A DNA stretch of 5,893 nt, from assembly GCA_937967705.1 (NCBI GenBank), contig CALCJG010000139.1, positions 1-5,893 of the forward strand, given 5' to 3'. Source of the stretch: an uncultured Spirochaetia bacterium (GTDB taxonomy: Bacteria > Spirochaetota > UBA4802 > JAGODF01). Below the pieces are notes generated by a model, which worked only from the letters and a program-made list of their open reading frames with translations, was not told where the DNA came from and made no database searches. Each line of letters opens with the position of its first letter. The first letter of the stretch is position 1. Made by a program: the position numbers and the translations under genes. Below, piece after piece: positions 1-5,893 of the stretch.

Positions 1-2129
1 AGTTCAGCGTCATATCGGACAAACCCGTACACCTTATCTTTCCCGAAAAGAGCGATCTCTTCAGTTATACGACATCCCCGCCCCTGATCAACTTCAAATG
101 GGGACGCAATGCCATTGCATCAGCCTATATCCTGGAGATCGCCAGGGACGCCGCGTTCAAGCAGAAGGTGGTTTCGGAAACGACAGGCCTGACGGGTCTG
201 GCTGTAGACAGCCTGGGGGAGGGGACTTATTACTGGCGCGTCCGTACCAGGGTCAGTTTCGGCGATCCTGGCTATTCCGGCAAGAGCGCCGTAGCCACGG
301 TCACAGTAAACCGAAAGAAGAATCTGGATGTCCCTGAGCCCATAGCCCCGGGGGAAGACAGGAATTTAAGCAATCTGCTCCTCAAAAACAGAGGGGTGAT
401 ATATAGCTGGAAATCCGTCAATCAGGTCTCCCAGTACGAATTCGTGGTGGCCTCTGACAGGGAATTCAGAAAACCGGTTCATAATGCTGTTATAAACGGG
501 AATTTCGTCCGATTCGTCAAGGATCTCTCCCAGGGTAAATATTTCTGGAGGGTGCGTCCCGTTGCCGCCAAGAATGAAATCTCCGCCTATTCGTCGCCGC
601 GGTCCTTCAACGTGATTGCCGCTGAGAAGATACGGCTGCTCTCACCTGCCAACAACGGTGAGCAGGTGACAGAGGAAGGAGTAAACTATTCAGCGGTGGA
701 GTTTTCCTGGTCCAAGGGGAACGTCGACGGCCGATATTATATCGAACTCTCCAGGGAAAAGAATTTCATGCCGGCCTATTACGAGGGGTTCGCACCGAAA
801 AACGCTCTCAAGGTGGATCGAATCGAACCGGGGAAATATTACTGGCGTGTCCGGCTTCTGGATGACGAGAAGAGTGAGATTCTGCAGAGCGACACCTATG
901 TCCTGACGGTTAAGGAACCGGCCAAGGAGGCAATAAAAACGACCCTTGTCATAACCGCGCCGGTTGCCAAGGCAGCGGTTTATGTTAACGGGAAGCTGGT
1001 GGGGCACGGCAGGGTTACGGCGCATCCCGCGCCGGGGCGTGTGGTGATAAACATAACGGCCAGGGGCTATCACAAGTTTGAGAAGGAACTGGTCCTCAGC
1101 GAGGGAGATAAGCAGGAAATCAAGGCGGAGATGGAGCTCCTCAAGCAGAAGTCCCGGATTCAATGGTCGGAAAAACTGGCTTCTCAGGTCAACGCCAGGC
1201 CTCTCTATCATCAGAACGTGCTAGTGGCTTCCACCAGCAAGGGAATGGTCTATGGTCTGAATGCGGCAGGTCGCCGCCTCTGGAGCGCTAATCTCAAGGC
1301 TCCGATAGAGTCTACTCCCGTTGCGGACAAGTCCAGTGTGTATCTGGTAACTACGGAGGGGGTTCTGTTCTGTCTCAATATCACAAGCGGCGGCGTGAGG
1401 TGGAAGAAGAACGTCGAGGGCCCGCTCCTGTTTGGATCGAAGCCCCTTCTGTCCGACGGGAAGGTCTTTGTGGCTACCAGCTTTGGTAACCTGGTGGCTC
1501 TTACTACCGGCGGCAAGGAGCTTTGGCGCAAAACCCTGGAGGGCGGTGTTTTCAGTTCCCTGGCTTATAATGAAGGCGTGCTCTATGTTGGTACCGACAA
1601 TCACAGGCTGAATGCCCTCAAGGCCAAGGACGGTGATGATCAGTGGCAGTTCGAGCTCGACAGCCGCATGGTTTCCTCATCCCCCCTCATCTATCGGGGG
1701 ATGGTCTATGTGGGTTGCTACAGCGGAACCTTTTATGCGATAAGCATTAAGAAGGGCGAACAGGTCTGGCAGGTCAAGGCGGGGGGCTCCTTCTTTTCCA
1801 CACCTACGGCCTTCCAGGACATCATCTACGTGGGTTCCCTTGACGGTTTTCTCTACGCCCTCAATGTCAGCAGCGGCGCAGTCGTCTGGAAGTATGATAC
1901 CGGGAGCAAGATCTATACGGAACCGGCGGTGGAAAACAACATAATCTATGTCACCAGCGGGCGGAACATCTTTGCCCTGTCACCCTTCTCTGGCGTTTTG
2001 CAATGGAAGACGGGCTTTGAGAGCCCGGTGAAGACATCCCCCACCGCTGTGGGCAATGACGTCTATCTGGGCCTTCAAAACGGCGAGGTGGTATCTCTCA
2101 GGTCGGATTTGCGTGTAATTGTGAAATAG
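1..2129 (+). CDS. FnIII-like repeat / PEGA / eight-bladed PQQ-type propeller protein (5' partial)
   Basis: The reading frame is open from base 3, so the start codon and any signal peptide lie before the window; the internal GTG at 168 falls inside the first repeat and is not the true start. 708 residues are visible, numbered here from base 3. Three fibronectin-III-like repeats (about 8-105, 111-204, 210-306) each have a core Trp, a 'Y.(L/F)..(A/S)....F' strand and a closing 'G.Y(Y/F)WRVR' motif. A PEGA domain follows (about 313-380: 'VYVNGKLVGHG', then 'ITARGYHKFEKE'). The rest (about 385-708) is eight repeats of roughly 40 residues, each with a 'VYVG...G.LYALN...G..W' pattern, enough for a closed BamB-like eight-bladed propeller. 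PEGA and such propellers are typical of exported or envelope proteins, so a binding or scaffold role outside the cytoplasm is inferred; no enzymatic role is visible. Stop is TAG at 2127. The domain reading is firm, the function unknown. Confidence 0.9.
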   Translation, partial: FSVISDKPVHLIFPEKSDLFSYTTSPPLINFKWGRNAIASAYILEIARDAAFKQKVVSETTGLTGLAVDSLGEGTYYWRVRTRVSFGDPGYSGKSAVATVTVNRKKNLDVPEPIAPGEDRNLSNLLLKNRGVIYSWKSVNQVSQYEFVVASDREFRKPVHNAVINGNFVRFVKDLSQGKYFWRVRPVAAKNEISAYSSPRSFNVIAAEKIRLLSPANNGEQVTEEGVNYSAVEFSWSKGNVDGRYYIELSREKNFMPAYYEGFAPKNALKVDRIEPGKYYWRVRLLDDEKSEILQSDTYVLTVKEPAKEAIKTTLVITAPVAKAAVYVNGKLVGHGRVTAHPAPGRVVINITARGYHKFEKELVLSEGDKQEIKAEMELLKQKSRIQWSEKLASQVNARPLYHQNVLVASTSKGMVYGLNAAGRRLWSANLKAPIESTPVADKSSVYLVTTEGVLFCLNITSGGVRWKKNVEGPLLFGSKPLLSDGKVFVATSFGNLVALTTGGKELWRKTLEGGVFSSLAYNEGVLYVGTDNHRLNALKAKDGDDQWQFELDSRMVSSSPLIYRGMVYVGCYSGTFYAISIKKGEQVWQVKAGGSFFSTPTAFQDIIYVGSLDGFLYALNVSSGAVVWKYDTGSKIYTEPAVENNIIYVTSGRNIFALSPFSGVLQWKTGFESPVKTSPTAVGNDVYLGLQNGEVVSLRSDLRVIVK

Positions 2130-2269
2130 TCATAAATATACAAATATATCAGCGCTTCATCGATCCGATAAAACAAGACCCGGCTTTTTCAGGTGCGGGG
2201 ATTCTCTGCATGATTTTCAGGATGAACAGTTCACGGCAGTATGATGCGCTGATGTCTGGAGGGGGAGTC
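2130..2269 (+). other. Intergenic spacer with AT-rich segment
   Basis: This 140-base gap separates the propeller gene from the hydrolase gene. Positions 2131-2149 are very AT-rich (TATA- and AAATA-like steps), which could hold a promoter -10 region, but no convincing -35 at a proper distance was found. No good terminator hairpin with a T run is visible. The hydrolase frame is open back to an ATG at 2210, but that start lacks a strong ribosome binding site. Confidence 0.35.
2258..2266 (+). promoter_or_regulatory. Ribosome binding site deciding the hydrolase start
   Basis: GGAGGGGGA lies directly upstream of ATG 2270, with seven bases between GGAGG and the start codon. The longer frame from ATG 2210 would add 20 residues (beginning MIFRMNSS) that do not look like part of the hydrolase fold, so 2270 is preferred. 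Confidence 0.8.
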
Positions 2270-3118
2270 ATGAGGATAGTCACTTTAAAGGAGAAAAAAC
2301 TGAGTTTGACCAATGACGGCCAACTGGAGCTGTTCTTCGTCGGTGTCGGCAGTGCCTTTACCAAGCGTCAATATCAGACCAATCTCCTGATCGTCAAAGG
2401 GCAGGATCATCTCCTGATCGATTGCGGAACCAAATGCCCCCAGGCTCTGTCAGAGCTGGGCTTCCAGGTTTCCATGATCCGCAACTATCTCATAACCCAT
2501 TCCCATGCGGATCATATAGGAGGTGTCGAAGAGGCGGCACTGCTGGGGCGTTATGTAACCAAGCGAAAACCGGTCATGGTCATCAATGAAACCTATCAGC
2601 ACATTCTCTGGGACATGTCTCTCCGGGGTGGGTGCGGTTACAATGAGGAAGAGGCCCGGCAGATGCTCTCCTTCAGCGATTTCTTCGATGTCATAAGGCC
2701 TCAATGGCTGCCGGATTATCCCCGGGAAACCTTCAGCGCCAAGGTGGGGGAGATCGATATCAAGATGATGCGCACCAAACACATACCGGACTCCTCGTTT
2801 GACTGGCAGAGCTCCTTCTGGAGCTGCGGTGTGATCATTGACGACAGGGTTTTCTTCACGAGTGATACGCGATATGACCCGGACCTGGTGATGTATTATG
2901 ACGGGCAGTTTCAGTTTGAGGCGATCTTCCATGACTGTCAATTCTTTCCCGGCGGCGTCCACGCTCCCCTGGAAGATATCAACAAGCTGCCTCCGGAGAT
3001 TAAAAAAAGGATATATTTAACCCACTATCAGGATAACTGGGAGGATTTCAGAGAAAAAATAGCCGATTACGGTTTCGCTGGTCTTGCCCAGCAGCATGTT
3101 TATTATGTTTTTGATTGA
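2270..3118 (+). CDS. Metallo-beta-lactamase-fold hydrolase, RNase Z-like
   Basis: The product is a 282-residue soluble protein with no signal peptide or membrane segment, so probably cytoplasmic. It shows the ordered motifs of the metallo-beta-lactamase superfamily: an N-terminal strand with 'GVGSAF' (25-30), 'LLIDCG' (48-53), the metal-binding 'THSHADHIGG' (His77, His79, Asp81, His82), 'RTKHIPD' with His171, 'FTSDTRYD' with Asp199, 'FHDCQ' with His221, and 'LTHYQD' with His252. All expected dinuclear metal ligands are present, so it should be an active hydrolase. Spacing and the 'HDCQFF...H' segment resemble the RNase Z and class II cyclic-nucleotide phosphodiesterase branch, but the substrate cannot be read from sequence; the RNase Z exosite was not recognised. 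It is followed by a terminator, so it is not obviously cotranscribed with the sensor gene downstream. Start ATG 2270 is chosen for its strong ribosome binding site; stop is TGA, showing that TGA works as a stop here. Confidence 0.9.
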   Translation: MRIVTLKEKKLSLTNDGQLELFFVGVGSAFTKRQYQTNLLIVKGQDHLLIDCGTKCPQALSELGFQVSMIRNYLITHSHADHIGGVEEAALLGRYVTKRKPVMVINETYQHILWDMSLRGGCGYNEEEARQMLSFSDFFDVIRPQWLPDYPRETFSAKVGEIDIKMMRTKHIPDSSFDWQSSFWSCGVIIDDRVFFTSDTRYDPDLVMYYDGQFQFEAIFHDCQFFPGGVHAPLEDINKLPPEIKKRIYLTHYQDNWEDFREKIADYGFAGLAQQHVYYVFD

Positions 3119-3160
3119 TTTCCCGGATCCATCCTTCCGTTAGAAAGAGCTAATAATTTA

Positions 3161-3189
3161 TTGACATTTGCCCGAAACTACCCTTCAAT
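3161..3189 (+). promoter_or_regulatory. Possible sigma70-type promoter overlapping the terminator
   Basis: A perfect TTGACA at 3161-3166 is followed after 17 bases by TTCAAT (3184-3189), four of six matches to TATAAT. The start of transcription would fall near 3196, inside the 3' arm of the terminator hairpin, giving a leader of about 30-45 bases for the sensor gene. Such a transcript would lack the 5' arm, so the terminator could not form in it. The weak -10 keeps this tentative. Confidence 0.4.
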
Positions 3190-3212
3190 TAATGAAGGGC
3201 TTTTCGGGTTTT
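3171..3212 (+). terminator. Rho-independent terminator after the hydrolase gene
   Basis: The outer stem pairs CCCGAAA (3171-3177) with TTTCGGG (3202-3208); the inner stem pairs CCCTTCA (3181-3187) with TGAAGGG (3193-3199). A small internal loop (CTA opposite CT) separates the stems, the apical loop is ATTAA, and TTTT follows at 3209-3212. It lies 52 bases after the hydrolase stop. The T run is on the + side only, so it should act on + strand transcripts. Confidence 0.75.
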
Positions 3213-3227
3213 AAGGGACGGAACCAT

Positions 3228-3235
3228 GGAGGTGA
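3228..3235 (+). promoter_or_regulatory. Strong ribosome binding site pointing to TTG 3241 as sensor start
   Basis: GGAGGTGA matches the anti-Shine-Dalgarno sequence and sits eight bases (counted from GGAGG) before an in-frame TTG at 3241. The competing ATG at 3226 overlaps this site and has only a weak AAGGG upstream (3213-3217). Confidence 0.6.
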
Positions 3236-3240
3236 ATCCG

Positions 3241-3591
3241 TTGGATCATGTCTATCTAAATTATTCAGCCTTCATAACCCTGATCGCGGCTATCTTTACG
3301 CTGCTTTCGGGACTCTTCCTCCTTTCCATACGGAAAAAATCCAAAGCCACTCTGCATCTGGCCATCGCCCTCATCTCCATATCCCTGACCAGTTTCGCCT
3401 TTACCTTCTCCTTTACCACGGATCACCCCGCTGGGGCCTATCATCGCTGGTTTACCATGACGCCGGTGCTTGTGGCCATGGCCTCCCTGGTTCAGTTTTT
3501 TTTCTACTTTCCCGACCGAAGCCATGAAAGGGTAGCCAGATGGATTTATATCCTCCAGATGATAGTCCTCCTCGTTGACGGGGTCGTCTGA
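3241..3591 (+). CDS. N-terminal membrane part of a multi-pass sensor, ended by in-frame TGA
   Basis: This 116-residue piece (121 if started at ATG 3226) is the front end of the sensor that continues after the TGA. It holds four hydrophobic helices, roughly 'FITLIAAIFTLLSG', 'LHLAIALISISL', 'TPVLVAMASLVQFFF' and 'IYILQMIVLLV'. Basic stretches after helix 1 (RKKSK) and after helix 3 (RSHERVAR) put the N-terminus outside and those loops in the cytoplasm. The segment resembles the multi-helix N-terminal regions of bacterial sensor kinases and spirochaetal cyclases. TGA at 3589-3591 falls just after helix 4, on the outer side. TTG 3241 is chosen as start because GGAGGTGA lies at ideal distance; ATG 3226 is the alternative. 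Alone, this fragment has no signalling domain, so it is most simply the 5' half of an interrupted gene, or the upstream part of a recoded one. Confidence 0.7.
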   Translation: MDHVYLNYSAFITLIAAIFTLLSGLFLLSIRKKSKATLHLAIALISISLTSFAFTFSFTTDHPAGAYHRWFTMTPVLVAMASLVQFFFYFPDRSHERVARWIYILQMIVLLVDGVV

Positions 3592-3621
3592 GTCCATGCG
3601 ACTTTTCAGTTCCGAAAGGTC
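3589..3621 (+). other. In-frame TGA followed by a hairpin
   Basis: The TGA (3589-3591) interrupts one continuous frame. Eight bases later a hairpin can form: GACTTTTC (3600-3607) pairs with GAAAGGTC (3614-3621), eight pairs including one G-U, around the loop AGTTCC. The apical loop begins 16 bases after the TGA and has a G in its first two positions, which just meets the loose layout remembered for bacterial SECIS elements. A stem of this size can arise by chance in coding DNA, and no redox motif is next to the codon. Confidence 0.35.
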
Positions 3622-3636
3622 TTTCAGCTGGATGCG

Positions 3637-5893
3637 ATGATGTGGGATGTGGAGGAATCCCGCCTGGCGGCCGTCAACGCGGCCATCATTCTCATCTATA
3701 TCGGGATGATTATCCTGGCGGGTTTGTGGCGGACCTTCATCACCCGGGGAAAGGACCGCCTGTCGGTTCTCTTCATCGTGGTCAGTTTTACGGTGGTGCT
3801 GGTCCTGCCGGGGATTGCCAACGCCCTGGCCAGGCAGGGCGCCATGGACAAGGAACTCTTCATTATCACTTATGCCCTCATATCGGTGCTGGGATGGTTT
3901 CTGACCCTGATTTTCTACATAAACTTCACCGTGGATAAAACCTCATTCATGGCCAAGATAGTGGGGTTGAGCCTGGTTACGTTCCTGGTCATGCTCATGG
4001 GGATGGGCTACCTTACCCTCAAGGATCAGGACAAGTCCTTCGATTTGCTGCACAGGAGGGATGCGGCCAGAATTGTGAGGGACAGGTCTTATCGGCCTGC
4101 GGACGTCGCTTATGTGATTACCTATTCCCTTGAGAATGAGGGGAAGCGTTTGATCTATGAGAACGGCCGTCTCGATCTTGATGACCGGCTCGTACGGGAC
4201 GATCTCGAAAATACGGCCCTGGCTGAAAAGATTGCGACATTGAACGCCGTTGAGTTCGACAGGGGACTTGAAGCCCTTCTCCGGACATCGCCACCGGCCT
4301 TTGCGGGGTATAAGAATGCGTTGTGGAACTACTGGCGGGCTGGGGGTTCCAGGGGGGGGGGCGACGGCAAAAAGGCTCTGTCTGCCGTGTTGAGTCTGTC
4401 CAAGGTGGTGTCTTATTACCGTTACCGAATCATGGTTCTGGATAAGGAGAATTTCCGCAAGTCTCTGGGGGATGTGCTGAAGTTGTCTTCTGATGCCTTT
4501 AGTCCTTTCGCATCGGCCATCCAGGATCATGTCCGGTCCAGCAATTCGGAGGGAGGCGTCCTGAAGGCTGAAGTGCTGAGGCTTGTCATGCCCTTGCAGC
4601 GGGTCGACAGACGCCGGGTTCGTGAAACACTGGATGGCAAATCGCATTACATCTCCTACATCGACTATGGCAGTTCAGCGAAAAACGTATACGAGGTGGG
4701 TTTCTCTTATACTAGATATCGCCTGTTTATTCATCACTCATCCATAAGGATGTATTATGTCCTGGCTGTTCTGCTGGCCGTTCTGCTTCTCGTATTCCCC
4801 TTTTTCTTCTTCTTTGCACTGGTCAAACCGCTGAAACGCCTTATTCTGGCACACGAGAGCGTGGGGAAGGGGAACCTGGACGTGGAGCTGCCGGTCTATG
4901 TGGAGGATGAGATCGGTTACCTGTCCCGAACCTTCAATGAGATGGTAATTTCCATTAAGTATGCCAAACAGGAGCGGGATATCGCCGAGACTGAGCTGCG
5001 TATTGCTGAGGCCAGATTCCGCAGTCTCGTGGAACAGTCCCTGACGGGGATATACATCATACAGGACATGAAATGTGTTTATGTGAATCCTCACTTCGCG
5101 GAGATCTTCGGATACAGCCAGAATGAAATTATCCGGCTCCCAAGCTTTCTCGATCTTGTTTTTGAGGATGATCGAAATCTCGTCGTTGCAAATATTCGGG
5201 AACGTGAGGCGGGCAGGGTATTAAGCCAGCGTTATTCCTACCGGGGGAAGAGGAAGGACGGTGCGGTTATTTTCGTGGAGGTACACGGCACCAGGATGGA
5301 TATGAGGGAAAAACCTGCGGTGGTAGGAACGATGCTGGATATCACCGATCGGGAAAACGCAAGGAGGGCCCTGGCCGAGGAGAAGGAACGTCTGTCTGTG
5401 ACCCTTAGCAGTATCGGTGACGGCGTCATAGCAACGGACAATGACGGGCGCATCACCCTGATGAACAGGGTAGCTTCCGAGCTGACGGAATGGCCGCGGG
5501 AAGATGCCCTCTGGCAGCGTTTTGACAAGGTGTACACGGTTTTGGACCTCAACAGCCGGGAGGAGATTGTCAATCCGATAAAAAAATGTCTCGTCGACGG
5601 AAGCATCGTTATCTCAATCGAACCCAGGCTTCTGGTGTCGCATAACAATAGGGAGTATTTGATATTCGACAGCACCGCTCCTATCAGGGATGACGACGAT
5701 AATGTCATAGGTGCGGTAATCGTTTTCCGGGACATTACCGAATCAGCGGCGGCCCAGCAGGAAATTCTGCATATGCGGTCCTTTCTCAAGAACATCATCG
5801 ATTCCATGCCTTCAGTACTGGTCGGTCTTGATAAATCCGGGCGTGTCATCCACTGGAATCAGGAAGCCGAGAAGTTTACCGGTATAAGCGAAA
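3637..5893 (+). CDS. Multi-pass membrane sensor: TM helices, extracytoplasmic domain, HAMP, PAS repeats (3' partial)
   Basis: The frame is open from 3592, right after the TGA, to the window end; ATG 3637 (or 3640) is the first in-frame ATG but has no clear ribosome binding site, so this is probably not an independent gene. Numbering as if read through from TTG 3241: helices 5-8 lie at about 143-260 ('AAIILIYIGMIILAGLW', 'VLFIVVSFTVVLVLPG', 'YALISVLGWFLTLIFYI', 'VGLSLVTFLVMLMGMG'). An extracytoplasmic region spans about 260-500 and ends in 'VYEVGFSYTRYRLFIHH'. Helix 9 (502-527) is very Phe- and Leu-rich. HAMP follows (528-578; 'VKPLKRL', 'DEIGYLSRTFNEMV'), then a short coiled coil, PAS 1 (591-705, ending 'GTMLDITDREN'), PAS 2 (about 719-836, ending 'VIVFRDITES'), and PAS 3 cut by the window end. 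The output domain is out of view; a histidine kinase is likely, a nucleotide cyclase or GGDEF possible. Loop charges fit the positive-inside rule only if the pre-TGA helices are joined on. Confidence 0.85.
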   Translation, partial: MMWDVEESRLAAVNAAIILIYIGMIILAGLWRTFITRGKDRLSVLFIVVSFTVVLVLPGIANALARQGAMDKELFIITYALISVLGWFLTLIFYINFTVDKTSFMAKIVGLSLVTFLVMLMGMGYLTLKDQDKSFDLLHRRDAARIVRDRSYRPADVAYVITYSLENEGKRLIYENGRLDLDDRLVRDDLENTALAEKIATLNAVEFDRGLEALLRTSPPAFAGYKNALWNYWRAGGSRGGGDGKKALSAVLSLSKVVSYYRYRIMVLDKENFRKSLGDVLKLSSDAFSPFASAIQDHVRSSNSEGGVLKAEVLRLVMPLQRVDRRRVRETLDGKSHYISYIDYGSSAKNVYEVGFSYTRYRLFIHHSSIRMYYVLAVLLAVLLLVFPFFFFFALVKPLKRLILAHESVGKGNLDVELPVYVEDEIGYLSRTFNEMVISIKYAKQERDIAETELRIAEARFRSLVEQSLTGIYIIQDMKCVYVNPHFAEIFGYSQNEIIRLPSFLDLVFEDDRNLVVANIREREAGRVLSQRYSYRGKRKDGAVIFVEVHGTRMDMREKPAVVGTMLDITDRENARRALAEEKERLSVTLSSIGDGVIATDNDGRITLMNRVASELTEWPREDALWQRFDKVYTVLDLNSREEIVNPIKKCLVDGSIVISIEPRLLVSHNNREYLIFDSTAPIRDDDDNVIGAVIVFRDITESAAAQQEILHMRSFLKNIIDSMPSVLVGLDKSGRVIHWNQEAEKFTGISE
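4352..4361 (+). repeat. Run of ten G inside the sensor gene
   Basis: Ten consecutive G encode part of a Gly-rich stretch (SRGGGDGKK) in the extracytoplasmic region. The frame is protein-like on both sides, so this copy is in frame. A gain or loss of one G by slippage would shift the frame and remove helix 9, HAMP and the PAS domains. Confidence 0.8.

Noticed and set aside
98..337. Plus-strand open frame of 79 codons
   Set aside because: It overlaps the propeller-protein gene in another frame and encodes a Gly- and Arg-rich shadow sequence.
690..1211. Minus-strand open frame of 173 codons
   Set aside because: It is opposite the third repeat and PEGA domain, with no protein-like features of its own.
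3168..3527. Plus-strand open frame of 119 codons overlapping the sensor start
   Set aside because: It begins in the terminator and is out of frame with the clear membrane helices, with no ribosome binding site.
3116..3591. Alternative genetic code with TGA read as Trp or Gly
   Set aside because: TGA ends the hydrolase naturally just before a terminator, and reading through would translate the terminator hairpin; only one in-frame TGA occurs in about 1,900 codons.
3642..3938. Plus-strand open frame of 98 codons after the TGA
   Set aside because: It is in a different frame from the sensor helices and is Gly-, Pro- and His-rich; the true frame at this place is the membrane protein.
3943..4647. 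Minus-strand open frame of 234 codons
   Set aside because: It lies opposite the sensor coding frame, has no recognisable domain, and is rich in Pro, Arg and His as expected for a shadow frame.
5238..5849. Minus-strand open frame of 203 codons
   Set aside because: It is antisense to clear PAS domains and its Ser- and Arg-rich composition fits a shadow frame.

Overview
The window holds three genes, all on the + strand, from a bacterium of roughly balanced base composition with strong Shine-Dalgarno sites (GGAGG type). The mix of genes suggests a spirochaete, possibly Leptospira-like: a PEGA plus beta-propeller envelope protein, an RNase Z-like metallo-hydrolase, and a many-pass membrane sensor with a 'YEVGFSY..YR' segment before HAMP and PAS domains. 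This is inference from remembered family traits; a deltaproteobacterium is not excluded.

Positions 1-2129 carry the 3' part of a large gene whose start lies before the window. Its product has three fibronectin-III-like repeats, a PEGA domain and eight PQQ-type propeller blades, and looks like an extracytoplasmic or envelope structural/binding protein. After a 140-base spacer comes a complete metallo-beta-lactamase-fold hydrolase (2270-3118) with its metal ligands intact. A Rho-independent terminator (3171-3212) closes that unit, and a possible promoter (TTGACA at 3161) overlaps it.

From about 3226 to the end of the window runs a long multi-domain sensor: eight N-terminal membrane helices, an extracytoplasmic region of about 240 residues, a ninth helix, HAMP, two full PAS domains and the start of a third. 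The output domain, probably a histidine kinase or nucleotide cyclase, lies beyond the window. One in-frame TGA at 3589-3591 splits this gene. The frame before and after it is the same, and the membrane topology continues across it.

The split is the main point of interest. It could be a nonsense mutation, a base-call error, or programmed recoding. A hairpin starting eight bases after the TGA loosely fits the bacterial SECIS layout, but no redox partner cysteine or selenoprotein family supports selenocysteine. The same gene also contains a run of ten G, a candidate slippage site. No tRNA, rRNA, CRISPR array, insertion sequence or other mobile element was seen.
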